Assembly (NCBI GenBank): GCA_003194525.1
Contig: NBIV01000185.1
Location: 1 to 64,000, forward strand
Direction of reading: 5' to 3'
Length of the DNA: 64,000 nucleotides
Source: Gracilariopsis chorda
Taxonomy: Eukaryota > Rhodophyta > Florideophyceae > Gracilariales > Gracilariaceae
Of this stretch, positions 42,707-53,956 are shown in pieces. Both the position numbers and the translations under genes were made by a program. The notes below the pieces were generated by a model, which worked only from the letters and a program-made list of their open reading frames with translations, ran no database searches and was not told the origin of the DNA. Each line of letters opens with the position of its first letter. Within the stretch, counting starts at the first letter, position 1.

Positions 42707-45067
42707 ATGGATGCAAGCGCGGGAATGAATCCGACCACTGAGAGCGAGGCAGCCAATCTTGTCTCTCTCTCGGAGCAGAACAAAGAGGATGTGAAGCTTC
42801 CGAGCCCAGAGGACATCTTTTTGCAGAAGATGATGTCTAATGTCTCGCAAAACATGGATTTGCCAGGGAAGTTGCACTTTGATCCAGTCGCAGATATCCA
42901 GGAGCTCGAGCGTCAACAATCGATTATGCGGGTTTCGGAAGGCAGAAAGAAGAGCTTGGCAGCCCCAGATAAGAACAATGTTTCTGAATCTCTCACCCAG
43001 AATCATGGATCAGAACAGAGTTTAAAGAAACCCGTGGGAACCAGCTGCGCTGTCAGGAATGCGAACACTCAGACCAAGATAAACGAAAGTAGTCAAGACA
43101 AGCATGGCAGTACAACCATGTCGAATGATCCTCAAGATTCTGACGCAGTTACACTTGCAAACCTCCAATTCTTGAAAGGATTTCTGGATGACAACGGGAA
43201 CGTGAGATCCAAAAACCAAGCACAACTCACGAATCCAGGTCACGCAAACAAACCTCCAAGATATTCAGCACGAAGCTTGCAGAAAAAGGACTCCAGAAAG
43301 GGGTCCTCACTCAATCATCCAAGAAAACCGTCGGGGATTTCCAAACCCAGAGGAAATGAGAAGCGGCAAGAGAGGGGTGCACCAATCCCGGGGACACACA
43401 ACAATAACTTAAATCCCAAGAACACACATACACATAGGGCCGGAAAGAACAGGTGTATAGACCGCAATGTGGTCGAGCAGGTTCCGTCACGAGGCCAGAT
43501 TGCCCTTCTACTTAATGATGGTGCGTATGAACAAGCCATGAAGTTCCTAGATACTAAATGGCTCTCAAATGGGCACGCTGCAGCTGGACCACCTTCGAAC
43601 GTGCAAGCTCGACCTATACCAGCTGCTGCACCAGACGCAGCAAAGCGTGAAGTGGCAGGATTATGGAACGATATCGGAACCGCTATTCCGATAGTGAATA
43701 ATCGCAGATTGAATTCTTGTCCGACCCAATCATGGGCGCCCCCCCCAGCCCAACATGTTGCATCAAGGCCTTTGGAGACCAGTGACGATTCTGGTCCACA
43801 TTACGTACAAAATCCATCCTTTCGTGCAGTGTCGGCCTTGATGAACGATGAAGTTTACGACAGCGCAATGAGAGCCTTCGAAACTCTCCAATCAACAGCA
43901 TGGAGAAATGCAAGTGTTAAATGTCGAAACGGAAGGCAGAATGCCCACAAAGCACAAGCGCGCTCAACTGAGACCCCTTCAAAGAGGATTGGGATACCGA
44001 AAAGCCGCAAACAAGTCCGTCGTTCTTCATTTTTTTGCGAGTCCGCAGGTGCCGGTAGTACAAAACCTGCTGCTCGCGCATCTCATGGAATCCGTACAAA
44101 GCCGCCTTCAGTAGACCGAACGCGTTCAACGCCACAAGCTCAGTCGGTTCGTAGCAGGTTACATCGGCCGCTTGTTAATAACGAAAGGTATCATCCCGAA
44201 TTGCAATCTGCTAGCAACTTTCATGCAACTGGAATTCGTGCGACTCAACCTTCGCTAACATATCCCACTCAGCCTCGCCACTCCCATGTCCCTCAAGCAC
44301 TCCATCTGGCACCGGGAATGGAGGCAGCCTCTACACCATATGCTTGTCTTCGAAGCACGACTGTCGGGCATCCTTCGGCATCGAACGGTCAACACAACAT
44401 CGCTTTTCCAGCCCAGTCATTTATTCCTTGCAATACAATAGCAACGGGTCAATATGCGCAGTCCACAAACATACCCACCACACACTTTTATCACACTGTA
44501 CCTCATCTGTCTTCTTTCAATACTGGTCACGAGCCTATTCTTCAGTTTAATAATACTATTCCTTCCACCTCGGCTGGAACTGATCGATATGTCCAAAACT
44601 CTCAATACCTCCCCGTACCGAACTACCAGCAGCCTCTCCACAATGTGAGTGCAATTGCTGCAAATCAACATTACAATCGAGCCATTGATACGAATCTCAT
44701 TCCAGCTTACAATGCAACTGACAGCGCTCAAAACGCGCAGACTCTGCAAGCTGCATCTACAACAAACTACCGTTGGCGTCAAGAGTACGAACAAACTGTG
44801 CCAAACGTGACGTTGCCTACGGTTCCGGCACATATACCACTCGATCGGATTGCTCAGATGAATCAAAGCGCTACTCAGCATATATCTAGTGGCAATCGAC
44901 TTGCATGGGCAGATCAAAACAAAGCCACAGCAAACTCACCACCACCCGTGCCCGACCTGCATGCATTTCTTACAAACTTGCAACAGAGTCCACAAACTAC
45001 CGGCAGCATTCCTGCCGCTCAAACACAACAAGCCGCGAATGCTTACAAACCACACCAACGTGGTTAG
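42707..45067 (+). CDS. Array gene, 786-residue protein (copy 2)
   Basis: Encodes a protein identical to copy 1 as far as I can read. Start ATG at 42707 for the same reason. Upstream block at 42510-42523 conserved. Confidence 0.75.
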   Translation: MDASAGMNPTTESEAANLVSLSEQNKEDVKLPSPEDIFLQKMMSNVSQNMDLPGKLHFDPVADIQELERQQSIMRVSEGRKKSLAAPDKNNVSESLTQNHGSEQSLKKPVGTSCAVRNANTQTKINESSQDKHGSTTMSNDPQDSDAVTLANLQFLKGFLDDNGNVRSKNQAQLTNPGHANKPPRYSARSLQKKDSRKGSSLNHPRKPSGISKPRGNEKRQERGAPIPGTHNNNLNPKNTHTHRAGKNRCIDRNVVEQVPSRGQIALLLNDGAYEQAMKFLDTKWLSNGHAAAGPPSNVQARPIPAAAPDAAKREVAGLWNDIGTAIPIVNNRRLNSCPTQSWAPPPAQHVASRPLETSDDSGPHYVQNPSFRAVSALMNDEVYDSAMRAFETLQSTAWRNASVKCRNGRQNAHKAQARSTETPSKRIGIPKSRKQVRRSSFFCESAGAGSTKPAARASHGIRTKPPSVDRTRSTPQAQSVRSRLHRPLVNNERYHPELQSASNFHATGIRATQPSLTYPTQPRHSHVPQALHLAPGMEAASTPYACLRSTTVGHPSASNGQHNIAFPAQSFIPCNTIATGQYAQSTNIPTTHFYHTVPHLSSFNTGHEPILQFNNTIPSTSAGTDRYVQNSQYLPVPNYQQPLHNVSAIAANQHYNRAIDTNLIPAYNATDSAQNAQTLQAASTTNYRWRQEYEQTVPNVTLPTVPAHIPLDRIAQMNQSATQHISSGNRLAWADQNKATANSPPPVPDLHAFLTNLQQSPQTTGSIPAAQTQQAANAYKPHQRG

Positions 45068-46675
45068 AACATTGGTTCGCAACCAGTTGCCGCTGCATTT
45101 ACGTCAATAGCACTAATTGCAACTGCGCGTGAAAACGGCTCACCGCCGATAAACACGTATCGTGTAATCTCGGTGCTGAGCAAAATCAGGACCACGAATG
45201 AATCCACTACTACGAAAATCGAGACTTGTACGTGTGACGTGCTTAAGAGTAGAGGAGCGCGTGCGAAGACCTTTTGGAGGCAGATACTGCAAAGCAATTT
45301 GTAAAGCACTAACAAGAAACTGCGGAGTATCCATGAACACGGACAATGTCCCAAGCGATGTTTGACGTGGTGTAGTAGAGTGACATCTGTGTGTTGGTCG
45401 CTCAGTGTCTTTGTGGTTGCATCGAAATGAGTTCATTGGAATTTCAAGGAACGCAGAAGATGAGTTTTTTCCGTACTGAAGTAGGCGGGATGCTAGATCG
45501 CACTGGCGGATGATCACTTGGCATCTGCCAGCACAGGATAAGAGGTTCCAGCTCCTGGTCTACGACGGCGGCGACCGTTCTCCCTCGACAATCATCGCCG
45601 CCGGCGCGTCTTCTAGGGGTTCCGCGTTCTTGCCATACGCATTTGTGTTCCCGCCCTCCCCTTCCCGTAGAAGCAGTGAGGCCTTCTGAGACTCACTGAA
45701 CGCGTCAGACTGTTGCCTTTCGGTGTAGCAGAGCACATGGCTCTTGCCGCCCTGTGTATCCGACAGTACCCAAACAATAAGATCTACCATTGAGCGATAA
45801 GGAAGGAGCACAATAAAATGGCTGATTTGTGCAACATGCACAACTCTGAAGCGAATCTTGCGGCTGCTTAGACACATTTGTTGTAGAACTTATGTACAGG
45901 TATATTTCGGATCATGGCCGTTTTCCCGCGCCCGTATGTTATCGGTTCACGACGGCAGGCTAAGGGTTATCAAAGGATACCGTCCGGTAAGCTACTTTCG
46001 TACCTTGGGTACGTTGGAAGTTAAATCTGGAACCACTCGTGAAGCTTCTCAGGGAGATCACTGGGCTTACACCCTTCCAAAAAAAGTTGAAAATCTCATG
46101 GCATTGTGTTGAACGACTGTGAAGTAACATACAGTGATGACACCCATTGAAGTCAGTAACATGTCGCAGATTTGTCAGAGCTATGCGTTTGCGTGACCCG
46201 CCGGACCAGCGTAACGATGTACCGTTTGAAGAGAACAGCTTCGGGTTACGAGATTAGGGATTCCCCTTACACGCTTCCCTTGATAATATGTGAGTAAATA
46301 ACCGAGAAGAAGGCCACATGCTCGCAGTCTGTCAATGAAGAGACACCCGTCACCTCCCAAATTCAGAAAGTTGTAGCCGCTTTTTAGTAAAAGACAAAAG
46401 AACGAATAACCGAAAACAATTCGGTAGCTTTTTCGATTACAATCAAATGAAAGAGCTTCGATAAAAGCTAGAAAACTGCTGACACGTAACCACTTTGGTA
46501 CTTCACCAATACCAGCTGAGCTCATTTTCTAGCTGATGCTTTCCAGTTGTACTTGTACACGTTCAAGAATAACTATTATTCAAGAATAAACACACAATTG
46601 AATGCAAAGATTCCAAAAAAAGCTCTTCTTCGACTAGCTGGGGGTTCAAATACCGTGTCGGAATCGATTGCAGCC

Positions 46676-46753
46676 GGGCGGGGGTTGGTGCATCAGCCCC
46701 CGCCCAGTGGGAAGCTCAGCGAGGATGGGTGCGGGAGTTGGGGGTTCGATTCC
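46676..46753 (+). ncRNA. Hairpin plus tRNA-like A-box/B-box segment (copy 3)
   Basis: Same sequence as copy 1; B box at 46743-46753. Confidence 0.45.
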
Positions 46754-47782
46754 CAGGGAGTCGAAAGCCGTAAACTGCACTCATCACTCGCTTGGAATTG
46801 GAAATTGGAAGTAGGGTTGGGGAGTAGTGACCCCGGTCCTTGGATACGGGGCACTGATCCCCCCGGTCCTAAAAGAAGATGACGAGAAGATGAAGAGGGT
46901 TGGGGAGTGGTGACCCCAGTCCTAGGATACGGGGCATTGATACCCCCGGTCCTGAACGGAAGATGGGGCTTGGGGGGTTGGTGCCCCCAGTCCTTGGAGT
47001 ACCGAGGGAGTGGCGCCCCTCGGATCCTAAATTTTGTTTTTTGTAAAAATCATTTCATTCTTTATGCGGAAAATGCTCATGTCATTTCTACATTGAAGAT
47101 GCTGGAAAGATTGCAGCCATTGCCACCTCCACGTTGAAGATTCTCTCACAGTCGATACCAAGAGTAGTAAAAACACCAAGCTTTATACATTGATAAAAAA
47201 CCTTTCCGTCACTTTATTTGTAATGTAGTGTATAACAGCCGTAACGCGCTAAGACGCTGCTTAACGTCCATGTCAATCACGTTACTGAACCTGCACAAAA
47301 CATTAATGCCTCATCCACTCGCCATACCGAACGCGTCCTGTATGTGAAAGTGGTACCGAAAGTGGTCCATTCTCAATAGTAGATGGGGAATGAAACCAAG
47401 CCCTTCTTTATCATTTCTTTCTCAAAACGATATACAAAGATATAAAAATGTATTGCTTTTAATTGCAAACCCAATATTTTATTAGTTAGTGAGCAGTCAT
47501 CCTCTCGTCGTTCCTGTAATACCTTGAAATTTACCGCCGTACCACCAGTAATCCATGCATTATGACTTGAAAGCCAACAGTTCCATTGTTAGTCTGAACT
47601 AATTCGCAGGCGATGCAATTCAAGCACCACATACAACAAGTCACCATCTTCATCTTCAGCTGAACAACACATGACCCGCGTCACTTGTACACATGCATTT
47701 GAGCCCATTACATCCGACCAGTTTTACCACTACAGAGTACTTCGGTTTGCGACGTTGCGCATTTGTGTTTGACAAGGCCACA

Positions 47783-48360
47783 ATGAAGGGAATCACGAAC
47801 ACCAATCAGATCGCTGACAAGGAAGCAGCGAACATTGTTTCTGTGGCCGAACAAAATATAGAAGAGCAAACGTCCCGACTCCTGAGAATCTGTTTCTTTC
47901 GCAGATGATATCTGGTCTCCCGCCAAACGATAATATGCCATTCAAGGTGGACTTTGATTTGGTGGTAGAGATTTAGGAGCTCGAGCGCCAACAATCAATT
48001 GCGGCGGTTTCGGATTCTGGAGAAAAACTCTCAGCAGGACTTGATACCAAAGAAGTTGCCGAAAGGATCACAGATCAAAAACCTCATCATAAGAATGATA
48101 TGGCCTCATACTCTGCGAAGAAGCGGTCCACCTTCAGGAACCCAAATATTCAACTACAAACTTCAGAAAAGAGCATTCAAGAGCGTGTCTGACGCCAGAA
48201 CTGTAGCACTCGCTACGGGAACTATTGAAAGAGGATCACGAGCAATCTTGCAAATCTCCTACATAAATGACCTGGGAAACGGTAGTACTGGAATCTGAAC
48301 CCCCGTGGCAATCGAGAGCGCAAGTCAAATCAACGAACGCTCTCTAAGGGCTTCTGCATC
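47783..48360 (+). pseudogene. Decayed paralogue, 5' part (unit 3), split by retroelement
   Basis: Same as units 1 and 2, with one extra change (ATC-ACT to ATC-GCT, Thr to Ala) near 47813. Ends at the target duplication GCATC (48356-48360). Confidence 0.75.
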
Positions 48361-48805
48361 TGTTGTTTGGAGTTAGACTGAACGCTGTAAGAGCTAGCAA
48401 ACGATGCAGGGCTTGTTGGTCGATAGAGGGAATTGTTTTGTCGGTCGCTGAGGTTCGCGTAGGTGGAAAGGAGGGCACACCTCTTGAGCAACTTCTGTGA
48501 TGCTCTTCGAGGTTGCTCTCAGCTTGGGAGCTGAAAGCGTTTATTTGTAGTCCCCAAAGATGGAGCTATGGTAGTCGTAGCAGCAACAAGTGCGAACGCA
48601 AGAAGTTGAGAAAAAACGCACATGCATACGATTCCGCTTTGTACAGCAAAGCGCAAACGGGGTCCGACGGAAGGTATCGAAATCTAAAAGCATAGCCATG
48701 ATCTCCTTGCGCATATGCGTGACAAAGCGGCACGCATTATTCCAGCACATGCAGAATAGAACCGGTATAGCAATGCGCGACAGACATTTGTCGGTCGATA
48801 CAACA
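48361..48805 (-). repeat. 3' LTR of chromovirus
   Basis: 445 bp, TGTTG at one end and CAACA at the other. Eight differences from the other LTR. Confidence 0.95.
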
Positions 48806-48841
48806 GCGCCCCGTGAGTTATGATTTGAAAGCATCAATAAA

Positions 48842-49585
48842 TCATTTAGAGATTGACGAAGCGATGGAGCGCTGACGATGAGTCCCGGTTCTCTCCAACT
48901 CCTCCATGTATTCAGTCACAAGCGTAGGAACGTCTTCGCGAAGTTAGGAAAGGGTCACCCAGTCTGTTTCCTCATCGGAAAATCCACGCCATTTCACGAG
49001 TAACGCTATATTCCCTTGTCGCCGTTTGATGTCCAAAAACCGATCGATGACCAGAAGTTCATTTTGTTGGTAAGCAAGATACTTTTGTAGTTCTTTAGTG
49101 ACCTCAAAACTCCTGTTTCGAAAGAATTTTAACCTCCTACCGTGAATCTCCTCCTTTCGACCGTTCAATAGAGACTCGTTCTGGAAAATGTACTCGGATC
49201 GACATTCGAGAACGCGATACGGTCCGACCCATTTCAGTGACGGTTTGTTGGTTCGCTCACGCTGTAGTACGCCTTGAAGAACGAAATCTCCTTCTGTAAA
49301 ATTGATCGGACGAACGTTTGTTCTCCTGTTGTGGCTAGCAACGGCTTGCTGCCGCTTCTTCGTTGAACGCTCAGCCACATCCTTATGCATTCCGTCGAGG
49401 TCCGATTGTAGTTGTTCAATCCGATCCAACTGTGCCTTGCGAATATTTTCAAGCTTCAGAACCTGAACCTTTCCACCCACTTTCCTAGTGATAGCAGTGA
49501 ATGGCGAGTCTTGCTTATGACCAGTGATAACTGTCAAGGGACAACGCTTTCCAAGGCGATTAAGAATAGCATTGTTCAAAGCCGA
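48842..49585 (-). pseudogene. Chromovirus integrase C-terminus and chromodomain
   Basis: In frame with pol after a TAA at 49586-49588. Contains the integrase C-terminal beta domain (GDFVLQG, KWVGPYRVLECRSEY) and a chromodomain (LLVIDRFLDI, LLVKWRGFSDEETDWVTLS) that in related elements binds histone marks and steers integration. A further in-frame TAA at 48944-48946 cuts the last chromodomain helix (LREDVPTLVTEYMEEL); the frame then runs to 48842. The family usually has Gln at the first stop, so a CAA to TAA change is likely there. Confidence 0.85.
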
Positions 49586-52500
49586 TTAAACCACCGGCAA
49601 TACAATAGGCCAACAGCTATGGGGAAGCTGATATTCGTAAAGAAGAGCACGACATGCGCGCAAACGTTCCCTGCAAACTACTTCAACAGTGCCATTTGAC
49701 CAGGGGCAGTATGCCAACGTAAAATGGTGAGATGACTTTGTGCATTCTTTGAGGACACGAACGACTTCGTTCTTAAAGTGAGAGCCACGGTCAGACACCC
49801 ACTGGTTGGCTACACCAAAAGCGGCAAACCACTTAATTAAAATGTTCGCAGTGGCCTCAGCAGTTGTCTCGGTTGTAGGTGTGAGCCAAACGTATCCACT
49901 GTGGTCATCTTTGATAACTAGTACGTAGAGAAAGCCGTCTTCCCCACGGGACATGTAGCAGAAGTCGAAATGAATTAATTCGTTGGGTTGATCGGAGTGG
50001 AGACCGTGGCCTAGTGGACGCGGAATAATCTTTCCAGACGCTGTGCAAAGGCAGTGGAGGCACGTGTTCACGAAATCCTTGACATTTTCGTCTACGTCCT
50101 TCCAGGAGAAGTGTGCTTTGATCGTAGCCAGGGTTACGTTCGAACTTCGATGTCCTCCATGACCTGTATGGGCCGCGATGACGATTCGCAGCTTAAGAAG
50201 CTCGTCGTCCGAGGGAATCCACAAAACATCGCTATCAGTCCTGTAGCCATCAGGAGACTTCTTGAAGGTCTTTGGTGGTTTATCCTTCGACTGTCTCTGC
50301 GATTTCTTGATGTCCTCAAGATCTGGCCAGTCTAATTTTGCATCCACTCCAGGATTGATTGGCGCCATCATCAGGGACTTGGCACGTAGCAATTTAGTGC
50401 ATCTGATTGTTCGTTTTGGGTTTACAGCCCATCGCGTTAGCATGTCTTCCCAAACGTTGCGCTCTCCTGAGAGATGTTCGATAACATATCGAAAGGCACT
50501 GAGCTTGATAGCCCAGCGCATGAGCTTGCTTGCGGTGTGTCTCGATATACCTGGGTTTCTACCATACGGATCGTACAAATAGACAAGGTTGGAGTGGTCA
50601 GTAAAGATGTTCACTTCATGACCCATGACCAAGTAGTCCAGGCGACACATTGCTTCCACGATCGCGTAGCCTTCCTTTTCTGGAACAGACCAATTGGCTG
50701 CAGATCCGGAGAAAGCGCCGGAGAGGAAACAGAATGGTTCATGATGTTGCTCCTCGATCATCTTGTTCCTCTGTTTGAGGGGTACCTGGGTGAGTACTGC
50801 TCCCCAATGAGTGTCAGACGCGTCTCTAAAGAGGCACATGTAACAATTGGACTTCGGATGCGCGAGTTTGACAGAGGCAGCTAGTTGTGCTTTGATGTCG
50901 GTGAAAGCCGAATCATGGTTCGCGCCCCATGAGGTGCCGAGAGAGAGATTGCGCAAAGCTTTCTTTGTTCGCTTACCAACCTTCGCGTAGAATTGCTCAA
51001 AAAGCTCGTGACGTGGTGCTATGCGTTCGGCGTAGGCTGGGATTGAATTGCGCATCCAATTTGTGGCGCAGACGAATTGTTGAAGCTCACTTGCCATGAT
51101 GGGAGTCTTCATTGACACTAGGGATTCAAAATGCCGTGCGTGGTACTGTACTTCTTCGGCAGATATAATGCGGCCACAGAACCGCGCTTCCTGTGCGAAG
51201 AATGTTGACTTTTGGGCGTGCACCTTGAGCCCAATTTCGTTGCAAACGGAGAGGAAAGATTCAATGTTGATCAGCAGTTCTTCTTCGTCTGTAGCGTAAA
51301 AGAGGAAATCGTCTATCCACTGCAGCATCTTTTCGACGCGTCCGTCGAATTTGTGAGAGAGCACTGCGTGGAAGTGATTGCCGGAATCGCTGCCTCCTTG
51401 AAGAAGCCGTTTAGAGAAATAAACCCCAAGGGGAGTTTGAATTGACATCATTTCCTGGGATTCCGGTGAAAGTGGTATCTGCCAGTATCCGTGGGCGAGG
51501 TCCACGTTTGCAAAGCAGGTGCTGCCGGCTGTGTCTTGGAACTTTGATTCCAGGTGTGGCATTGCCGATTGAATCGGTATTGTCCTCGCATTGGGTCCCC
51601 GCAGATCTACAGTGAATCGTAGTTTGGTAGATCCTGGCTTCGGAACGGCTAGAGCTGGTGACGCCCAACGTGCGGAAGGGTTCTTGTAGATGGCGCCTAC
51701 GGCCTCCAGTTCTCGAGTCGTTTGCACAATAAAATCTCTTTGCTGAGGCGCATATCGACGCTGTGGGGAGCGGTATGGCTTCGAATTTTCGACAGGCGTG
51801 ATGGCTAACGGTGGTACGTCGACCGGTGGGTCATTTCCAAGCTTAATTCGAAAGACATCTCTGTACTGCTCGAGCATGTTGGAGAGTTTCGAACGGCCTT
51901 TGTCCGAGATACCATTGCCCTTTGCCTCAGTAAGAATCTTAGCGAAGGCTTGGTTGATGGATTCTATGGAATCCGTCCCGATGCCGGCGGCAAGGCCCTC
52001 GGGAAGCTGTATGGGATCGTTGTCAGCCACCATGTAGCTGAGACCCTCGTACTTCGCAGAGGCGAACTTCGCTTCGGGTATGCCCAGTTCGTCTATGTGC
52101 TTGTCGTGAATGGAGTCACGTACACGAAGGAGGTGATATCTGAGGTTGAATCCGATGGCATGCAGAAATGGGCGCCCCAGGAGAATCTCGTCCATAGTTT
52201 GATCCACGATATAGAACTCAATACCTCGAACAAGCACGGGAATATTCGATCCAGGCAGATATATTGTAGCTGTGAGCACCACTGATCGAGATGCAGAGAA
52301 ATTGGTGCCGCTATCGGCCTTGAACGCACCTGCCAGGGGTATAGGTGGATTAAAAGTCTTCGCACTAATGTCTGGCATGACGGTCTTCACCTTGTCGAAG
52401 ATTGAAGAGTCAATTGCGCTAAAGTCTGATCCAGAATCCCCAAGGACGATATCAAACACTGCATCTTCGAGGGCTATGCGAAAACGACCTTCATTTGCAT

Positions 52501-52906
52501 CTGGTATCCTAACGTCTGAGAACGGTTGCACTTTAACAGACTTAGCTCTCTTCACTTTCTTGCTATTGTAAAGTTTCTCAAATAGTTCCTTTTTGAGTTC
52601 TGTTGGCGTTTTCGGGCAGTCCTTCAGGCGGTGGATACCGTCACAATTCTCGTTTAAGCAGGGTTCCGTCCATTCGGGAGCCTTTCGCTTGGCTCCAGTG
52701 TTTGCAGATTTTCTCATTTCAAAAGGAAGAGGGGTGACAGATTTATCAGAGCTTATGCCAGCTTCTCGAGGACGTCCACGATCACGATGTTGACGAGTTT
52801 TGCGAGGATTGAGAGGCGCACGAGCCGTCTCCGTGAGGGATATTTCGAGTGCGATATTGGCGACTTCATCCTTGAAGAGCTTGATGTTTGCAAGTTGGTC
52901 CTTCTT
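49586..52906 (-). CDS. pol: Chromovirus pol: protease, reverse transcriptase, RNase H, integrase
   Basis: Continuous frame following the gag stop; the first ATG is at 52717 but translation probably continues from gag. Modified zinc knuckle CLNENCDGIHRLKDC (Cx4Cx3Hx4C) begins 19 residues after that Met. Protease active site DSGSD at about 52438. Reverse transcriptase has VDLRGPN, NVDLAHGYWQ and the catalytic WIDD (variant of YIDD). RNase H has the DASDTHWGAVL and FTDHSNL blocks. Integrase has an HHCC zinc site (HTGH...CLHC), first Asp in HFDFCYM, second in VSDRGSHF, and Glu in NGTVEVV. Stops at TAA 49586. The catalytic core looks complete. Confidence 0.9.
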   Translation of the reverse strand, partial: KKDQLANIKLFKDEVANIALEISLTETARAPLNPRKTRQHRDRGRPREAGISSDKSVTPLPFEMRKSANTGAKRKAPEWTEPCLNENCDGIHRLKDCPKTPTELKKELFEKLYNSKKVKRAKSVKVQPFSDVRIPDANEGRFRIALEDAVFDIVLGDSGSDFSAIDSSIFDKVKTVMPDISAKTFNPPIPLAGAFKADSGTNFSASRSVVLTATIYLPGSNIPVLVRGIEFYIVDQTMDEILLGRPFLHAIGFNLRYHLLRVRDSIHDKHIDELGIPEAKFASAKYEGLSYMVADNDPIQLPEGLAAGIGTDSIESINQAFAKILTEAKGNGISDKGRSKLSNMLEQYRDVFRIKLGNDPPVDVPPLAITPVENSKPYRSPQRRYAPQQRDFIVQTTRELEAVGAIYKNPSARWASPALAVPKPGSTKLRFTVDLRGPNARTIPIQSAMPHLESKFQDTAGSTCFANVDLAHGYWQIPLSPESQEMMSIQTPLGVYFSKRLLQGGSDSGNHFHAVLSHKFDGRVEKMLQWIDDFLFYATDEEELLINIESFLSVCNEIGLKVHAQKSTFFAQEARFCGRIISAEEVQYHARHFESLVSMKTPIMASELQQFVCATNWMRNSIPAYAERIAPRHELFEQFYAKVGKRTKKALRNLSLGTSWGANHDSAFTDIKAQLAASVKLAHPKSNCYMCLFRDASDTHWGAVLTQVPLKQRNKMIEEQHHEPFCFLSGAFSGSAANWSVPEKEGYAIVEAMCRLDYLVMGHEVNIFTDHSNLVYLYDPYGRNPGISRHTASKLMRWAIKLSAFRYVIEHLSGERNVWEDMLTRWAVNPKRTIRCTKLLRAKSLMMAPINPGVDAKLDWPDLEDIKKSQRQSKDKPPKTFKKSPDGYRTDSDVLWIPSDDELLKLRIVIAAHTGHGGHRSSNVTLATIKAHFSWKDVDENVKDFVNTCLHCLCTASGKIIPRPLGHGLHSDQPNELIHFDFCYMSRGEDGFLYVLVIKDDHSGYVWLTPTTETTAEATANILIKWFAAFGVANQWVSDRGSHFKNEVVRVLKECTKSSHHFTLAYCPWSNGTVEVVCRERLRACRALLYEYQLPHSCWPIVLPVV

Positions 52907-53449
52907 TCACCCCATGCGCAGCATTCTGATTCGTTCCTGTAGAAGATCTGGCTGAAATTTGCGAAAGAGGCGGTCCATAAACTTCTTAGCCATATCAGTG
53001 TCCTGTAAGACTTCCGAGGCCTTGTTCTGATCCAACATGGTTATCACATTGATGGTAAAGTTTGAAACCCCGCCTGCAGGGTCTGGTTTGTTCGGAACAA
53101 ACGTTAGGGATCTCAGAGATGAATCGATACGCTCTGAAAGGTCTTCAGGCGCAGAACTCGAAGCAGATTCGAACCAAGCTTGAACATTCTCTACAGTTGC
53201 TTCTTCCACTGTTGAAATTCCCGGTACTTCTCCCATTATGCACAGGGCGTGCAAAATAGACGCTTCCATACAGTCTTTGATGGATGCGGGTGACAGCTTT
53301 GCCTCCTCACTTCGATCCTTATTCACGTCTTCAACCTTTGCGCAGTAGGCGGTATACGCGGTTTCAAACTTGATGAGAGAGGGCTGATCAACCGTCGTGA
53401 GAACCGGAGGCTGGATGACAGACACAACACCATAATTCGAAGATGCCAT
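52907..53449 (-). CDS. gag: Chromovirus gag
   Basis: 180 residues, ATG at 53449, 63 bp inside the 5' LTR boundary. Helical capsid-like composition (for example KASEVLQDTDMAKKFMDRLF), no zinc finger before the stop. Ends at a single TGA (52907-52909) in the same frame as pol, so gag and pol are either joined by stop readthrough or were once one frame. Confidence 0.85.
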   Translation of the reverse strand: MASSNYGVVSVIQPPVLTTVDQPSLIKFETAYTAYCAKVEDVNKDRSEEAKLSPASIKDCMEASILHALCIMGEVPGISTVEEATVENVQAWFESASSSAPEDLSERIDSSLRSLTFVPNKPDPAGGVSNFTINVITMLDQNKASEVLQDTDMAKKFMDRLFRKFQPDLLQERIRMLRMG

Positions 53450-53511
53450 GTTTGCAGTAGCTTTTTACTACGAGCAGACAAAACCACCCAGACTCTTTGA
53501 GCAAAGCGCTT

Positions 53512-53956
53512 TGTTGTTTGGAGTTAGACTGAACGCTGTAGGAGCTAGCAAACGATGCAGGGCTTGTTGGTCGATAGAGGGAATTGTTTTGTCGGTCGCT
53601 GAGGTTCGCGTAGGTGGAAAGGAGGGCACACCTCTTGAGCAACTTTTGTGATGCTCTTCGAGGTTGCTCTCAGCTTGGGAGCTGAAAGCGTTTATTTGTA
53701 GTCCCCAAAGATGGAGCTATGGTAGTCGTAGCAGCAACAAGTGCGAACGCAAGAAGTTGAGAAAAAACGCACATGCATACGATTCCGCTTTGTACAGCAA
53801 AGCGCAAACGGGGTCCGACGGAAGGTATCGAAATCTAAAAGCCTAGTCATGCTCTCCTTGCGCATATGCGTGACAAAGCGGCACGAATTATTCCAGCACA
53901 TGCAGAATAGAACCGGTATAGCAATGCGCGACAGACATGGGTCGGTCGATACAACA
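53512..53956 (-). repeat. 5' LTR of chromovirus
   Basis: 445 bp; carries the promoter of the element, read on the minus strand. Confidence 0.95.

Larger units (their letters stand above)
37857..46655 (+). repeat. Array unit 2
   Basis: Second copy with the same order as unit 1. Differences noticed include an extra T near 41808 and an extra G near 38176. Confidence 0.9.
48361..53956 (-). mobile_element. Complete Ty3/gypsy chromovirus LTR retrotransposon, minus strand
   Basis: 5596 bp bounded by 445-bp direct LTRs and the 5-bp target duplication GCATC (48356-48360 and 53957-53961). Gene order on the minus strand: gag with a zinc knuckle, aspartic protease, reverse transcriptase, RNase H, integrase, chromodomain. 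This is the Ty3/gypsy chromovirus order. LTRs differ at 8 of 445 positions, so insertion is fairly recent but not newest. No standard initiator-Met tRNA primer site follows the 5' LTR (53512 downwards reads AAGCGCTTTGCTC), so the primer is unidentified. It sits in array unit 3 only, so it inserted after, or was not copied by, the amplification. Confidence 0.95.

Noticed and set aside
48944-49579. Separate 211-codon gene downstream of pol
   Set aside because: It starts at TTG and is simply the continuation of the pol frame after one stop.
30377-49588. A variant genetic code reading TAA/TAG as Gln
   Set aside because: Two or three stops at Gln positions invite this, but the Harbinger relic has stops at Trp positions and intact genes end cleanly at TAA and TAG (both membrane paralogues end at the same TAA).
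53485-53511. Self-priming site next to the 5' LTR
   Set aside because: GCGCTTTGCT occurs both here and inside the LTR, but in the same sense, not as the complement needed for self-priming at the transcript's 5' end; only a 6-bp complementary core is present.
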